Assembly: GCA_019752045.1 (NCBI GenBank)
Contig: JAIEMP010000005.1
Coordinates: 124,001-188,000, forward strand
Source: Chitinophagaceae bacterium
GTDB lineage: Bacteria; Bacteroidota; Bacteroidia; Chitinophagales; Chitinophagaceae
Length of the DNA: 64,000 bases
Direction of reading: 5' to 3'
Shown here: piece after piece, positions 46,393 to 55,642 of the stretch
Layout of the letters: every line of letters begins with the position of its first letter
Position numbering within the stretch: position 1 is the stretch's first letter
Position numbers and translations under genes: made by a program
The notes under the pieces: generated by a model
Databases searched by the model: none
Told to the model about the DNA's origin: nothing
Seen by the model: the letters and a program-made list of their open reading frames with translations, nothing else

Positions 46393-47187
46393 ATGAATTT
46401 AGATTTGCACACATTTATGGCCCGACGTAAACATAAACCTTCCTATTATCTTCCATGGGTTATTATTGCACTGGTATTGGCAGCCGGCGCTTTTTTATAT
46501 GGCCGTAACTGGTGGCTTGAGCGTGAAGCAGGCCGTATCCGATATAAAGAGTTTGGTATTGCAATACCTGCTAACTACAATGTGCATGGTATTGATGTGA
46601 GTAAATATCAGCAGCTGATCAACTGGGATGCAGTAAAAGCAATGAATGTGCAGAATACCCGTATTCATTTTGCATTTATCAAAGCAACGGAAGGTAATGA
46701 TCACCGAGATGTTTATTTTAAACGTAACTGGCGCAAAGCAAAAGAAGCCGGAGTGGTTCGTGGTGCTTATCATTTTTTTATTCCATCAAAAGATGGCACT
46801 GTTCAGGCACGCAACTTTATTCAAACAGTACAACTTCAACCCGGCGATTTGCCACCTGTGGTGGATGTGGAACAAATTAACGGAACAGGCAAAGCCATTT
46901 TACAACAACGTGTAAAAGCGTTTGTTTATGCAGTTGAACTGGCTTACGGGGTGAAACCGATTATTTATACCAATGCAGATTTTTATAAAGCATATTTAAG
47001 TAATGTGTTTGATGATTATCCTCTTTGGGTTGCACATTATCTGCGACCGGTTGAACCACGTATTAACAGAGACTGGCATTTCTGGCAACACAGTGAAAGC
47101 GGCCATGTGAACGGCATAAACGGTAAAGTTGATTTTAATGTGTTTAACGGAGACAGTACAGGGTTTGTAAATCTCCTGCTTAAATAA
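46393..47187 (+). CDS. glycoside hydrolase family 25 lysozyme-like protein
   Basis: This 264-residue protein has an N-terminal membrane anchor (YLPWVIIALVLAAGAFLYG) followed by a GH25 muramidase domain. The catalytic pair is expected in GIDVSKYQ (Asp) and VVDVEQ (Glu); FIKATEGNDH, GAYHFF and PLWVAHY are family motifs. It cleaves peptidoglycan from the periplasmic side of the membrane. No phage genes are nearby, so it is a chromosomal cell-wall enzyme. The spacer 46217-46392 shows no other feature. Confidence 0.9.
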   Translation: MNLDLHTFMARRKHKPSYYLPWVIIALVLAAGAFLYGRNWWLEREAGRIRYKEFGIAIPANYNVHGIDVSKYQQLINWDAVKAMNVQNTRIHFAFIKATEGNDHRDVYFKRNWRKAKEAGVVRGAYHFFIPSKDGTVQARNFIQTVQLQPGDLPPVVDVEQINGTGKAILQQRVKAFVYAVELAYGVKPIIYTNADFYKAYLSNVFDDYPLWVAHYLRPVEPRINRDWHFWQHSESGHVNGINGKVDFNVFNGDSTGFVNLLLK

Positions 47188-47210
47188 TTACATTTGTAAA
47201 AATCATTTGT

Positions 47211-47672
47211 ATGAAGAAAGGAATCTTGTTCAGTTTATTTGTTCTTGGAATTCAGATTGCGATAGCTCAAAATAAAACAGCAACCGGTACAGATTATAAA
47301 ACAGCCATTGGTGTAAAAATCTGGGATGGTGCCGGTCTTTCTCTTAAAACATTCATCTCAGAAAAAACGGCGTTGGAGTTTGTTGGATTTTTTAACCGCA
47401 ATGGTACACGTATTACAGGCTTGTACGAAATACATGGTTTGCTGAATACTGAAGGAAATCTGAGATGGTATGCGGGATTTGGTGCACATGCAAGTTTGTA
47501 TAAGCTTGCAAAAGGTGGCGGTATTGACGGCGTTACCGGACTTGATTTTAAGTTTAATAATTTGCCATTGAATATTGCACTCGACTGGCAGCCCAGCTTT
47601 GAGTTTGGTGTAGGAACGCTCAATGGCTTTCAGGGTAACTGGGGCGGACTTGCGGTAAGATATACTTTGTAA
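47211..47672 (+). CDS. small outer-membrane beta-barrel-like protein
   Basis: This 153-residue protein has a signal peptide (cleavage near AIAQ). Short alternating strands and a C-terminal aromatic/Leu residue (VRYTL) are typical of an eight-stranded outer-membrane barrel. No named family is recognised. It follows the GH25 gene by 23 bases and ends at a terminator. Confidence 0.7.
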   Translation: MKKGILFSLFVLGIQIAIAQNKTATGTDYKTAIGVKIWDGAGLSLKTFISEKTALEFVGFFNRNGTRITGLYEIHGLLNTEGNLRWYAGFGAHASLYKLAKGGGIDGVTGLDFKFNNLPLNIALDWQPSFEFGVGTLNGFQGNWGGLAVRYTL

Positions 47673-47688
47673 AAACAATTTTCACGAT

Positions 47689-47719
47689 AAGCTGTTGTAC
47701 ATGTTGCAACGGCTTTTTT
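47689..47719 (+). terminator. rho-independent terminator
   Basis: A 9-bp stem (AAGCTGTTG with CAACGGCTT, one G-T pair), a nine-base loop and a T run lie 17 bases after the small barrel protein gene. Confidence 0.75.
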
Positions 47720-47777
47720 GTTGCTGCAACTTTGTACTTTCGTATACCTGTTGTACACATCTTTAAACAATCAGCTC

Positions 47778-48005
47778 ATGAGTGGTATTGAACCGGAAGC
47801 ACAGGAATTTTTAAAACGGGTCATGCAAACTGTATCAACAGGTATGTTGTTTCTGCTTTTGCACATGACCTTTGGCTTGTATTTTAACTGGGCTTTTTTT
47901 GAAGGGACTCCCCGCATCGGAAATATCATCTACTACATTGTCTTTCTCGCTTCACTTGCAGGCCTTATCTATTTCTATTACCGATTGTGGAAAGGTAAAC
48001 TCTGA
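47778..48005 (+). CDS. small two-helix membrane protein, hypothetical
   Basis: This 75-residue protein starts at ATG 47778 and has two hydrophobic segments (residues ~20-40 and ~48-67). No family is recognised. It ends five bases before the convergent sulfatase-like gene. Confidence 0.65.
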   Translation: MSGIEPEAQEFLKRVMQTVSTGMLFLLLHMTFGLYFNWAFFEGTPRIGNIIYYIVFLASLAGLIYFYYRLWKGKL

Positions 48006-48010
48006 TCGGT

Positions 48011-49543
48011 TTATTTTAAGTGAATATAAAATGTCTGATCCGGTAACATGGGCAGCTGCTGCCCAAAGTATTTGTTTACAATCACTCGCAAGCTGTTTAC
48101 ATTACTCATGCTGTCGTACACAAGTTTATAATCCGCATCTGAAAAATAAATAGCCGAGTAGTTACGGAAAGCATCCTGCTTTCTTGTGGGATCCAGATCT
48201 GCAATGCCATGATCGCTTTGGAGCAAAATCACCTGATTGCTTTTTTTCTGCTGAAGGCTGTTAATGGTTTTGAGCAACTCTTTGTTGGCATATTGAATAT
48301 ATGCTGCAAATTTTTTCCTGTCGGTAATCATTGAATCTGTAAACACTTCTTCATCGGTATAAGGCTTACCTTCTTCGTTATAAAAATAAGGGTAGTGCGG
48401 AAAGCTCAGGTGCAGATAAATAAATCGAGGCTGTCCTGTTTGTTGTGGTTTGATGTTGAGAATGGAATCGGTAATATTTTTTGAATAGGTCTTTAAAGGA
48501 GTGTAATGAGCTTTCATCTTTTTTCTCATCACTTCTTTTTTATTAGCAAACCAGTGAAAGCGGATGTCTTTGATGAAATAGTTTCCAAAGCTGTATTTGA
48601 ATATGAGTTCATCAGGATCGTTATTCAAAAAATATTCTTTGCGGTATGCAGGCTGATCTGTAATATCAAAAATGGATAAATTGATGAACTGATAGTTATA
48701 CTGCTGCAGTAAATGAAAGAATGGGGCCTGTTTTACTTCGTTCATTGCACGGTTAAAATCTTTTGCCTTTACACTGCTTTCGTTTTGCAACCAGGAAACA
48801 GGATGCAGTTGAAATGTGCTGAGCATGGAAAAAGCCGTACGGTTGTAATTACTTTTTGATTGACTGATCAACCTGAATCCTTTTGATAAAAGCGAATCAT
48901 CAAAAGATTGATTGTTGCTTTTTAGCATCTCTGCCTGATAGGTGGTGGAAGGATAGCAGTCAGGAACAATAAAATAAATATCGGGCAGCTTGCCTTTAAG
49001 TGAATCAAAAGGCACAACCTGCTTTATTTCTGCAGTTGTTTGATATGGCTGATTGTTTTTTGTAAACAGTTGTACAACTTCAATGCTGCAGATAAGCAGT
49101 AAAAATATATTCAGATAACGGACAAGCCCGTTTACCTGCGTGTTTCTTTTTACAAACAGGTATAATAACAGGTATGCAAGAGCGATGAGCGGCAGCAATA
49201 CTTTATAATGAGAAAACCAATGAAGGCTTTTTGTGTTTTGCAGAAACTCTCTAAAGTCGCCAAAAAAAAGATAGCCAAATCCTAAACAGGTTGTAAGCGC
49301 AGCAGCTTTTTGAAATGATGTTACAAGAGGTTTAAGCAATAAAGCACCTGCAGCTAAGACAACTGTTACAAGCAGCCAGCTTTTTATTACTAAACCGGTA
49401 GTAAGAAAACCTTCATACAGATTGTATTTAAACGCAATAAAAAAAACCGGCAAAAGAAACAGATGCAGCGGACGATTGCTTATAAACGAAGCAGCTCCCT
49501 GCAGTAAAGGTTGGACTGTTTTTTTCATTACTTGTTCCGGCAC
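48011..49543 (-). CDS. membrane sulfatase-like hydrolase/transferase
   Basis: This 510-residue protein has about five N-terminal membrane helices (to residue ~165) and then an alkaline-phosphatase-superfamily domain. LPDIYFIVPDCYPSTTY supplies the first metal-binding Asp and a Thr nucleophile position; LLQSDHGIAD supplies the second metal Asp-His. The layout resembles LTA-synthase or phosphoethanolamine-transferase-like proteins rather than secreted sulfatases. The start could be five codons downstream. The prohibitin-like gene lies three bases upstream in the same operon. Confidence 0.8.
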   Translation of the reverse strand: MPEQVMKKTVQPLLQGAASFISNRPLHLFLLPVFFIAFKYNLYEGFLTTGLVIKSWLLVTVVLAAGALLLKPLVTSFQKAAALTTCLGFGYLFFGDFREFLQNTKSLHWFSHYKVLLPLIALAYLLLYLFVKRNTQVNGLVRYLNIFLLLICSIEVVQLFTKNNQPYQTTAEIKQVVPFDSLKGKLPDIYFIVPDCYPSTTYQAEMLKSNNQSFDDSLLSKGFRLISQSKSNYNRTAFSMLSTFQLHPVSWLQNESSVKAKDFNRAMNEVKQAPFFHLLQQYNYQFINLSIFDITDQPAYRKEYFLNNDPDELIFKYSFGNYFIKDIRFHWFANKKEVMRKKMKAHYTPLKTYSKNITDSILNIKPQQTGQPRFIYLHLSFPHYPYFYNEEGKPYTDEEVFTDSMITDRKKFAAYIQYANKELLKTINSLQQKKSNQVILLQSDHGIADLDPTRKQDAFRNYSAIYFSDADYKLVYDSMSNVNSLRVIVNKYFGQQLPMLPDQTFYIHLK

Positions 49544-49546
49544 TGT

Positions 49547-50455
49547 TTATTTATCGCCCGGATTGAGAATTACCGGTGTATTTCCTTTGCCCATGATAAT
49601 AATTTTTGCGTTTTGCGATTTACTCAATTCCAGCTGGGCTTTAATGCTTTCATATTGCAACTGCCGGTCTGTTAAACTTTCGCTGATGATGCGCTGATAA
49701 TCTGAAATACCCTGTGCTTCTACCCGTTTACGTTCAGCTTCCTGTTTTTCTTTTTGCAAAACAAACTGCATTTTCTGTGCATCCTGCTCGGCGTTGATCT
49801 TTTGTTCAATAGTGGCTTTTACACTGGCGGGCAATGTAATATTCCGTACCAGTAAATTTTCGAGCAACAGCCCTCTTTTTTTAAAGTCTTCTTCAATGTT
49901 TTTAAAAATGCGTTGCTGAAATTCGTCACGTTTGGTGGAGTAAAGTGCAACCGCATCATAGTAAACTGCATTGTCTCTGATGCGTGTACGGGTAAGCGGC
50001 CGCACAATTTTATCTTCAAAATCTTCACCTGTTTGTGCCAGCAAGCGAGGTGCTTCACTTGGCACTACCCGGTATAATACAGAGAGATCAATTGTTACTT
50101 CCAGTCCGTCGGCTGTTAATACACGTATTGCATCATCGCCTGCTTTTTCACCTTCATCATGCACACCGCTCATGGTGTAATTTTTTGTTTTGATATCCAT
50201 TTTAATCACATCAACCAATGGATTCACAAAGTTTAAACCGCTCTGTAAAATGCGGTTCTGTACTTTACCAAACAGTTTCTGAATACCCACCTGTCCTGCA
50301 TCAATCTGTACAATGCAGGATGTAAGAGCACCAATAATAATCACAACAAATCCAACGGTGCGTATGAGTTTTGCATAGCGTTGAACGGGGCTTTCTGTTT
50401 TGGCAACTGCAAAGCCAACGGCTATAGCAATCACTCCGAGAATGATGAGGAACAT
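49547..50455 (-). CDS. prohibitin family SPFH-domain protein
   Basis: This 302-residue protein has two N-terminal hydrophobic segments and then the SPFH/prohibitin domain (IDAGQVGIQKLFGKVQ to ~230). A helical coiled-coil tail rich in Glu/Lys/Gln (~225-285) follows. Such proteins form ring-like membrane scaffolds and often regulate FtsH-type proteases. It heads a pair with the sulfatase-like gene. Confidence 0.9.
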   Translation of the reverse strand: MFLIILGVIAIAVGFAVAKTESPVQRYAKLIRTVGFVVIIIGALTSCIVQIDAGQVGIQKLFGKVQNRILQSGLNFVNPLVDVIKMDIKTKNYTMSGVHDEGEKAGDDAIRVLTADGLEVTIDLSVLYRVVPSEAPRLLAQTGEDFEDKIVRPLTRTRIRDNAVYYDAVALYSTKRDEFQQRIFKNIEEDFKKRGLLLENLLVRNITLPASVKATIEQKINAEQDAQKMQFVLQKEKQEAERKRVEAQGISDYQRIISESLTDRQLQYESIKAQLELSKSQNAKIIIMGKGNTPVILNPGDK

Positions 50456-50544
50456 TTTATTTAAGTTTATTAGTTGATTGTTTGTTATACCATCTGCTTC
50501 AACTGATGGGTAATAATCATCTTTATATTTTCAACGGGCAAAAC

Positions 50545-50970
50545 CTAACTGCTGTGATCTGCAACAATCACCCATTGCCCTTTGACCTTTTTAAACAGTA
50601 AAGTATAATGTCCATTTACATCGCCTGCTTTTTCTCTTGTTAAATGCCACTTGCCAATTATGTAGTAGGCATCGGGTGCAAGTTTGGTTACTTTTATAAT
50701 GGTAAACTTTAATTCGCCCATGGCATCCATATCGGGGTAGCCCTTTCGGTAGTTGGCGAGGGTTTGATCGTAGCCATACGTTACTCCGCTTTTGCCGATA
50801 AACATCAATGAATCGTTTTTCCAGTAGCCACTCATAAAACCGTTCAGATCACCACAGTTCCATGATTGTGTTTGTTTTTCTAAAATGGCCAATATCTGTT
50901 TTTCGTCTTTTGATTGTGCAGCTGCATGCGTTGCTGCAAACAGGAGAGAGAAGAGGAGGAACTTTTTCAT
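50545..50970 (-). CDS. secreted NTF2/SnoaL-like (DUF4440) protein
   Basis: This 141-residue protein has a signal peptide (LFAATHAAAQ). An NTF2-like fold is suggested by ILAILEKQTQSWNCGDLNGFMSGYW and the C-terminal HYTLLFKKVKGQWVIVADHSS. DUF4440/SnoaL-type proteins bind or isomerise small ligands; the function here is unknown. It is monocistronic. Confidence 0.8.
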   Translation of the reverse strand: MKKFLLFSLLFAATHAAAQSKDEKQILAILEKQTQSWNCGDLNGFMSGYWKNDSLMFIGKSGVTYGYDQTLANYRKGYPDMDAMGELKFTIIKVTKLAPDAYYIIGKWHLTREKAGDVNGHYTLLFKKVKGQWVIVADHSS

Positions 50971-51003
50971 TGATTGAAATTACAGGAAATCAAAAATAAA
51001 CGG

Positions 51004-51036
51004 TAAAAAGAAAGCGGCTCATTGAGCCGCTTTCTT
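51004..51036 (-). terminator. rho-independent terminator of the 51-57 kb minus-strand genes
   Basis: A perfect 13-bp stem (AAGAAAGCGGCTC with GAGCCGCTTTCTT), a three-base loop and five T residues on the minus strand lie just after the TIM-barrel gene. The hairpin also carries T residues in the plus direction. Confidence 0.88.
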
Positions 51037-51041
51037 TTAAA

Positions 51042-51935
51042 TTAATCATTTCCCCAGTTTTGCTTTTTCATATAGGCAATACTTTTCTTAATACATTCTT
51101 CTTCGGGCATTGTATACGCTTCCTGTTCTACAAAGGCATATTTTAGACCTGCATGTTTCCTGTGTTCAAAAATTTTACTGAAGTTGATGGTTCCGTCACC
51201 TACCTGTGTGCTCTCTTTTTTGCCATCTTTATTAACGGTCATATCTTTTACATGCCACATGGCAAAACGACCGGGATATTTGTTAAACCATTCCACTGCA
51301 TCTTCATTCATAAAAGATGACCAATAGATATCCAGTTCAAAATCTACCATGGCCGGATCTGTACCATCTAACAGTGTTTGCATAAATGATTTACCATTAT
51401 CCATTTTATTGAATTCAAAATCATGATTATGATAAGCCAGTTTCATGCCTGCTGCTTTGGTAAGCTCTGCTGCTTTATTCACCAGCTCAACCAGTTTAGG
51501 CAAGGTATCTGCACCACGTTGTGTAGGGTCTAACCATGGAACGGTTGCATATTTATTCCCCATTGTGGCGGCGGCTTCTAATGCTTTCTTCCAAAAGTCC
51601 AGATTGCCGGTAGATAATACCTGTCCGAAATTGTAATGACCACTTGGTGCAGTTAATGCCAATCCATCAAACATGGCTCTGAACTCTTTTGGCGATTTAC
51701 CAAAGAAACCGGTTCCGTCAAATCCGAACAATTCAATTTGAGAATACCCGGCTTTAGCAACATAATTTAATGTGGCTGCAAGATTCTTTGCTACATCGTT
51801 CCGAACTGTGTAAAGCTGTATACCATATTTTTTTGTACCGGCTGTTGCACATGAAAGTAATGGCAAGCCGCTAAGTGTAAGACCTGCTGTAACTGCCGCC
51901 GATGTTTTTAAAAAATCTCTGCGATTGTATGCCAT
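51042..51935 (-). CDS. Tat-exported sugar phosphate isomerase/epimerase-like TIM barrel
   Basis: This protein of about 297 residues has a twin-arginine-type signal (NRRDFLKTSAAVTAG). A xylose-isomerase-like/AP-endonuclease-2 TIM barrel follows, with metal residues expected in YHNHDFEF, DFELDIYW and WHVKDM. Relatives in Bacteroidota act on sugars or 3-keto sugars; the precise substrate is unknown. Upstream in-frame Met codons give no better signal, so ATG 51935 is chosen. It is probably in the same transcription unit as the GMC/subunit 3 pair. Confidence 0.85.
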   Translation of the reverse strand: MAYNRRDFLKTSAAVTAGLTLSGLPLLSCATAGTKKYGIQLYTVRNDVAKNLAATLNYVAKAGYSQIELFGFDGTGFFGKSPKEFRAMFDGLALTAPSGHYNFGQVLSTGNLDFWKKALEAAATMGNKYATVPWLDPTQRGADTLPKLVELVNKAAELTKAAGMKLAYHNHDFEFNKMDNGKSFMQTLLDGTDPAMVDFELDIYWSSFMNEDAVEWFNKYPGRFAMWHVKDMTVNKDGKKESTQVGDGTINFSKIFEHRKHAGLKYAFVEQEAYTMPEEECIKKSIAYMKKQNWGND

Positions 51936-52041
51936 AATAGTTGAATGTTGCATTCCGTGTAATGCCCTCATCACACGGAGTTGTATGGATGAATGTTCGT
52001 GCATCGTTCGAGGGCGTTTGATGACGAAATGATCGTTTACT

Positions 52042-52680
52042 TTACTCTGCCCAGGCTTTATCGCCTTTGTTATATGCTAAGTTTCCATCGTACTTACCCG
52101 GTACAGGAATATGACGAAGCGTTTCCGTCATACCTGTTTTTGAGGTAAAGAAACCCATCAGCGTTAATTGCTTCATCATGGTATAGTAATGACTTGGCGA
52201 TTCCTGAAACTCTTTCTGATCTTTCCATGGAAGCGTACTGTTCTTTTTTTCATTTTCTTCACGCAATGGCTTGTCTGTTTCATCACGCTTTGTATTAAAT
52301 GCTTTGGCTTCTGCTTCCAGACTAACCAGTAATGCTTTGCGTTGGTCTGCGTTGCAGTCCATAAATGATTTGCTGTGCATTTTTTCGCAGGCTTTATCCA
52401 GTTCAGCAATGCCGTTCATAAATGCATCCTGTTGCGGCTGCGTGTAGCAATCCGTTACCATTACTTTCATTAACTCACCTACTTGTGCGGCTTTTGCTCC
52501 GGGAGTTGTGGTAGCCGGGATAATGGTTTCTGCTACTTCATCAAGCAACGAAATATGAGCAGCTGTAAAACCTGCATCGGCTTTTACGCCGGTTTTGCAA
52601 CCGCTTAAAAAAAGTTCGCCACCAATAACTGCACCACCGGTAAGGAGTGCGATTTGTTTTAGAAGATCACGACGATTCAT
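52042..52680 (-). CDS. gluconate 2-dehydrogenase subunit 3 family protein (first pair)
   Basis: This protein of about 212 residues has a twin-arginine start (MNRRDLLKQIALLTGG) and a lipoprotein-like Cys (LSGC). The subunit 3 body contains LDEVAETIIPATTTPGAKAAQVG and a C-terminal HYYTMMKQLTLMGFFTS. In FAD-dependent glucose and gluconate dehydrogenases this subunit partners and exports the GMC subunit. A longer reading frame begins in a repeat (SPSTGEGTRER) and is rejected. Its GMC partner is the gene upstream. Confidence 0.88.
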   Translation of the reverse strand: MNRRDLLKQIALLTGGAVIGGELFLSGCKTGVKADAGFTAAHISLLDEVAETIIPATTTPGAKAAQVGELMKVMVTDCYTQPQQDAFMNGIAELDKACEKMHSKSFMDCNADQRKALLVSLEAEAKAFNTKRDETDKPLREENEKKNSTLPWKDQKEFQESPSHYYTMMKQLTLMGFFTSKTGMTETLRHIPVPGKYDGNLAYNKGDKAWAE

Positions 52681-52696
52681 ATAAATAAGTTTAAGT

Positions 52697-52735
52697 GGCC
52701 TCTCCCTCGTTCCCTCTCCCGTAGAGGGGGAGGCC
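52697..52735. repeat. solo DUF559-type palindromic repeat (left of pair)
   Basis: GGCCTCTCCC...GGGGGAGGCC is an imperfect palindrome with CCCTCTCCC and GAGGGGGAGG arms. It lies in the spacer between the subunit 3 and GMC genes, facing a second unit about 100 bases away, with no gene between them. Confidence 0.65.
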
Positions 52736-52831
52736 ATGATTTTAAATAATTATTTAGCATTTGTATTTACACCTTTCATCTGCATCAATTCATTTAACTT
52801 TTTAATAAGCTGGCCTTGTGCTATGCTATTC

Positions 52832-52858
52832 TCCCCTTCTGGGGGAGCTAGAGGGGGC
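52832..52858. repeat. solo DUF559-type palindromic repeat (right of pair)
   Basis: CTCCCC-TTCT-GGGGGAG plus TAGAGGGGG abuts the GMC stop codon. With the unit at 52697-52735 it frames about 100 AT-rich bases that hold no gene. Confidence 0.65.
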
Positions 52859-54541
52859 CTACAGATTTCCTTTCTTCAATTCTTTTACAGCAAAATCAGC
52901 AGCACGAGCTGTTAATGCCATATAAGTTAATGAAGGGTTTACACAAGATGCTGATGTCATACATGCACCATCGGTTACAAATACGTTGGGCGCATCCCAC
53001 ACCTGGTTGTTACCGTTGAGTACCGATGTTTTAGGATCACGACCCATCCGTGCAGTACCCATTTCATGAATACCCATGCCCGGTGCATATCCTGCATCAT
53101 ATGTATTTACATTTTTTACACCGGCAGCTTCCAGCATTTCTTTGGCATCGTTCATCATGTCTATCCGCATCTTCTTTTCATTCTCTTTAATCTCTACATC
53201 AAACTTCAGTACAGGCAAGCCCCATTTATCTTTTACATTTTTATCGAGTGTAATTTTATTTTCATGATAAGGAAGCATTTCACCAAATGCCATGATACCC
53301 ATGTTCCAGTTATCGCTTGGTACGCTTAATGCATCTTTGAGATCTGCACCAATGGTTGCTTCAGCAATTTCTACACCTCTGCCACGGCCTGCGCCTCCCT
53401 GATAACCAAAGCCACGGAGGTAATCCCGTTTATCATCATAAATATTACGGAAACGGGGAACATACACACCTGTTGGTCGGCGTCCGTATTCATACTTATC
53501 ACTGAAACCTTCCATTGTTCCGTTTGCACCACAACGGAAATGATGATCCATTACATTATGCCCAAGTTCATTGCTGCTGCTGCCTAAACCACCTTCCCAC
53601 ACATCAGTTGCAGAATTCATTAACACCCATGCAGAGTTTAAAGCAGATGCACAAACGAACACAATCTTTGCTTTGTACTCGTATGTTTTGTTTGTTTCTG
53701 CATCTAGAATTTCTACACCGGTTGCTTTTTTGGTATTCTTATCGTACAATATTTTTGTAACAATTGAAAACGGACGGAGCGTTAATTTACCTGTTGCCAT
53801 GGCTGCAGGTAAGGTAGCAGATTGTGTGCTGAAATAACCACCAAACGGACAACCTCTCCAGCAACGATCACGGTACTGACAGTTGGTTCTGTTATGATGT
53901 GGTTGAGTAATATTGGCACTGCGACCAATGATTAAATGGCGCATACCTTTATAGTGAGCCTCTAAACGTTTCTTTACTTCTTTCTCAACGCAGTTCAGTT
54001 CCATGGCAGGCATGTAATCACCATCCGGTAATACTTCTAAACCATCTTTACTTCCCTGGATGCCGGCAAATTTTTCTGCATAGCTGTACCATGGAGCAAT
54101 CTCATCGTAACGGATAGGCCAGTCAACAGCAATGCCTTCTTTGGCGTTGGCTTCAAAATCCCATTTATTTAAACGGTAGCTCTGGCGGCCCCACATGAGT
54201 GAGCGACCACCTACATGATAACCACGGTACCAGTCGAAACGTTTTTCTTCAACGTAAGGACATTCTTTATCCTTTACCCAATAATCCAGTACCACTTCGT
54301 TTAAAGGATAATCTCTTTTTAACACGGGGTAATCATTGATCATTTGTTGCGTTCGCTGCCCACGGTGCGGAAACTCCCATGGTTCTTTGCTGGCGTTTAC
54401 ATAATCTTTGATGTGTTCAATATTACGTCCACGCTCCAGCATGATCGTTTTTAAACCTTTTTCGGTGAGCTCTTTTGCAGCCCATCCACCGCTGATTCCT
54501 GAGCCAATTACAATGGCATCGTACTCATAGTTATCCGGCAT
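52859..54541 (-). CDS. GMC family FAD oxidoreductase, glucose-3-dehydrogenase-like (first pair)
   Basis: This 560-residue flavoenzyme has an N-terminal FAD dinucleotide fold (AIVIGSGISGGWAAKEL). The C-terminal GMC active-site region is GIHEMGTARMGRDP, with the His-Asn pair completed by VNPSLTYMAL. Cysteines C221, C227 and C231 (NCQYRDRCWRGC) could bind the 3Fe-4S cluster known in FAD glucose, sorbitol and glucose-3 dehydrogenases. It probably oxidises a sugar hydroxyl and passes electrons outward. The adjacent subunit 3 gene supplies the exported partner. Confidence 0.88.
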   Translation of the reverse strand: MPDNYEYDAIVIGSGISGGWAAKELTEKGLKTIMLERGRNIEHIKDYVNASKEPWEFPHRGQRTQQMINDYPVLKRDYPLNEVVLDYWVKDKECPYVEEKRFDWYRGYHVGGRSLMWGRQSYRLNKWDFEANAKEGIAVDWPIRYDEIAPWYSYAEKFAGIQGSKDGLEVLPDGDYMPAMELNCVEKEVKKRLEAHYKGMRHLIIGRSANITQPHHNRTNCQYRDRCWRGCPFGGYFSTQSATLPAAMATGKLTLRPFSIVTKILYDKNTKKATGVEILDAETNKTYEYKAKIVFVCASALNSAWVLMNSATDVWEGGLGSSSNELGHNVMDHHFRCGANGTMEGFSDKYEYGRRPTGVYVPRFRNIYDDKRDYLRGFGYQGGAGRGRGVEIAEATIGADLKDALSVPSDNWNMGIMAFGEMLPYHENKITLDKNVKDKWGLPVLKFDVEIKENEKKMRIDMMNDAKEMLEAAGVKNVNTYDAGYAPGMGIHEMGTARMGRDPKTSVLNGNNQVWDAPNVFVTDGACMTSASCVNPSLTYMALTARAADFAVKELKKGNL

Positions 54542-54604
54542 GTTATTGTATTTGAGTTGTTATTGTTTATATGAACTAAGTTTTTTGTTTGGCCCCTATC
54601 TCCG

Positions 54605-54629
54605 GCTCTTTCCCCGGAGGAGAAAGAGC
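54605..54629. repeat. intergenic palindrome
   Basis: GCTCTTTC (54605-54612) and GAAAGAGC (54622-54629) form an 8-bp stem around a C/G-rich loop, preceded by GGCCCCTATCTCC. It may be a terminator-like hairpin or a degraded member of the C/G-rich repeat family. The rest of 54542-54707 has no recognisable gene. Confidence 0.45.
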
Positions 54630-54707
54630 GGTACTTTTTATCTATTCCAATCATTTAAACTTCCACATGATCTTTTGCTCCCTACTCATCATTCATTACT
54701 CATCTTC

Positions 54708-55613
54708 TCATACATCACACCTCTTCACCGCATCTTTCAACGCTGCCAGTTTTTCTTTATTCGTTTTTCCTGTTGGCATGTATTCCTGTGCTACATATCC
54801 TTTATATCCTGTTTCAAGAATTGCTTTCATAATAGCCGGGTAATACAATTCCTGATTTTCGGTAATCTCATGTCTGCCCGGAACACCTGCTGTATGATAA
54901 TGACCAAAATATTGATGATTCTTTTTGATTGTACTAATGATATCTCCCTCGCTGATCTGCATATGATAAATGTCATACAGGATTTTAAAGTTGGGCGAAC
55001 CCAAACGCTTACACAGTTCAATGGTCCAGGTGGTATTATCGGCCATATAATCCGGATGATTCACTTTGCTGTTGAATACTTCTATCTGGATGATGACATT
55101 GTGTTTTTCGGCCAGCGGCATAATCTGTTTCAACCCTTCCACACAATTCTGTAAACCGGTTTCATCACTCATTCCGTTACGGTTACCACTGAAGCAAATC
55201 AGGTTTTGATAACCTGCTTGCGCCACCAAAGGAATGGCTTCTGTAAAAGCAGCAGTCAATTGTGCATGATTTTTCTTATCGTTCCAACCTTCTGTTAAAC
55301 TGATTTTTCCGTTGGTGTAGCACATGGAACAATGGATGCCATGCTTTTTGGCAACAGGCCATTCAGCAGGTGTAAGCAGATCAATAGCAGAAAAGCCCAT
55401 CTTCTTTACTTCAACACATAATTCATCCAGTGAAAGAAAATTATGCGTCCAGTAACAAACCGAATGGTTGATGTTACCTTTTAAGCGGTCGTAATCTGTA
55501 TTGATAAGTTGTTCCATGGTATCACCTGCAGCCAATGCACTGCCTGCTGTGAGAGCAACTGATGCAGCGGCAAATTTTTTAATAGCTTCTCTTCTTGATG
55601 ATTGATGCGACAT
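54708..55613 (-). CDS. hydroxypyruvate isomerase-like TIM-barrel protein with Tat-type signal
   Basis: This 301-residue protein has a twin-arginine-like N-terminus (SRREAIKKFAAASVALTAG). Its xylose-isomerase-like TIM barrel most resembles hydroxypyruvate isomerase: IQIEVFNSKVNHPDYMADN, ILYDIYHMQISEGDI and GHYHTAGVPGRHEI carry the metal and substrate residues. In this gene context a sugar-derived keto compound is the likely substrate. It follows the nucleoside-symporter-like MFS gene in an operon. Confidence 0.87.
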   Translation of the reverse strand: MSHQSSRREAIKKFAAASVALTAGSALAAGDTMEQLINTDYDRLKGNINHSVCYWTHNFLSLDELCVEVKKMGFSAIDLLTPAEWPVAKKHGIHCSMCYTNGKISLTEGWNDKKNHAQLTAAFTEAIPLVAQAGYQNLICFSGNRNGMSDETGLQNCVEGLKQIMPLAEKHNVIIQIEVFNSKVNHPDYMADNTTWTIELCKRLGSPNFKILYDIYHMQISEGDIISTIKKNHQYFGHYHTAGVPGRHEITENQELYYPAIMKAILETGYKGYVAQEYMPTGKTNKEKLAALKDAVKRCDV

Positions 55614-55642
55614 ACTCCTCAGTTCAGTTTATGAATATATTA

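Noticed and set aside
46393-47187. Phage lysin or prophage remnant
   Set aside because: The GH25 domain has an N-terminal membrane anchor and no phage structural, holin or integrase genes are near.
52681-52737. N-terminal extension of the first subunit 3 gene
   Set aside because: The extra codons come from a palindromic repeat, and the twin-arginine signal starts at 52680.
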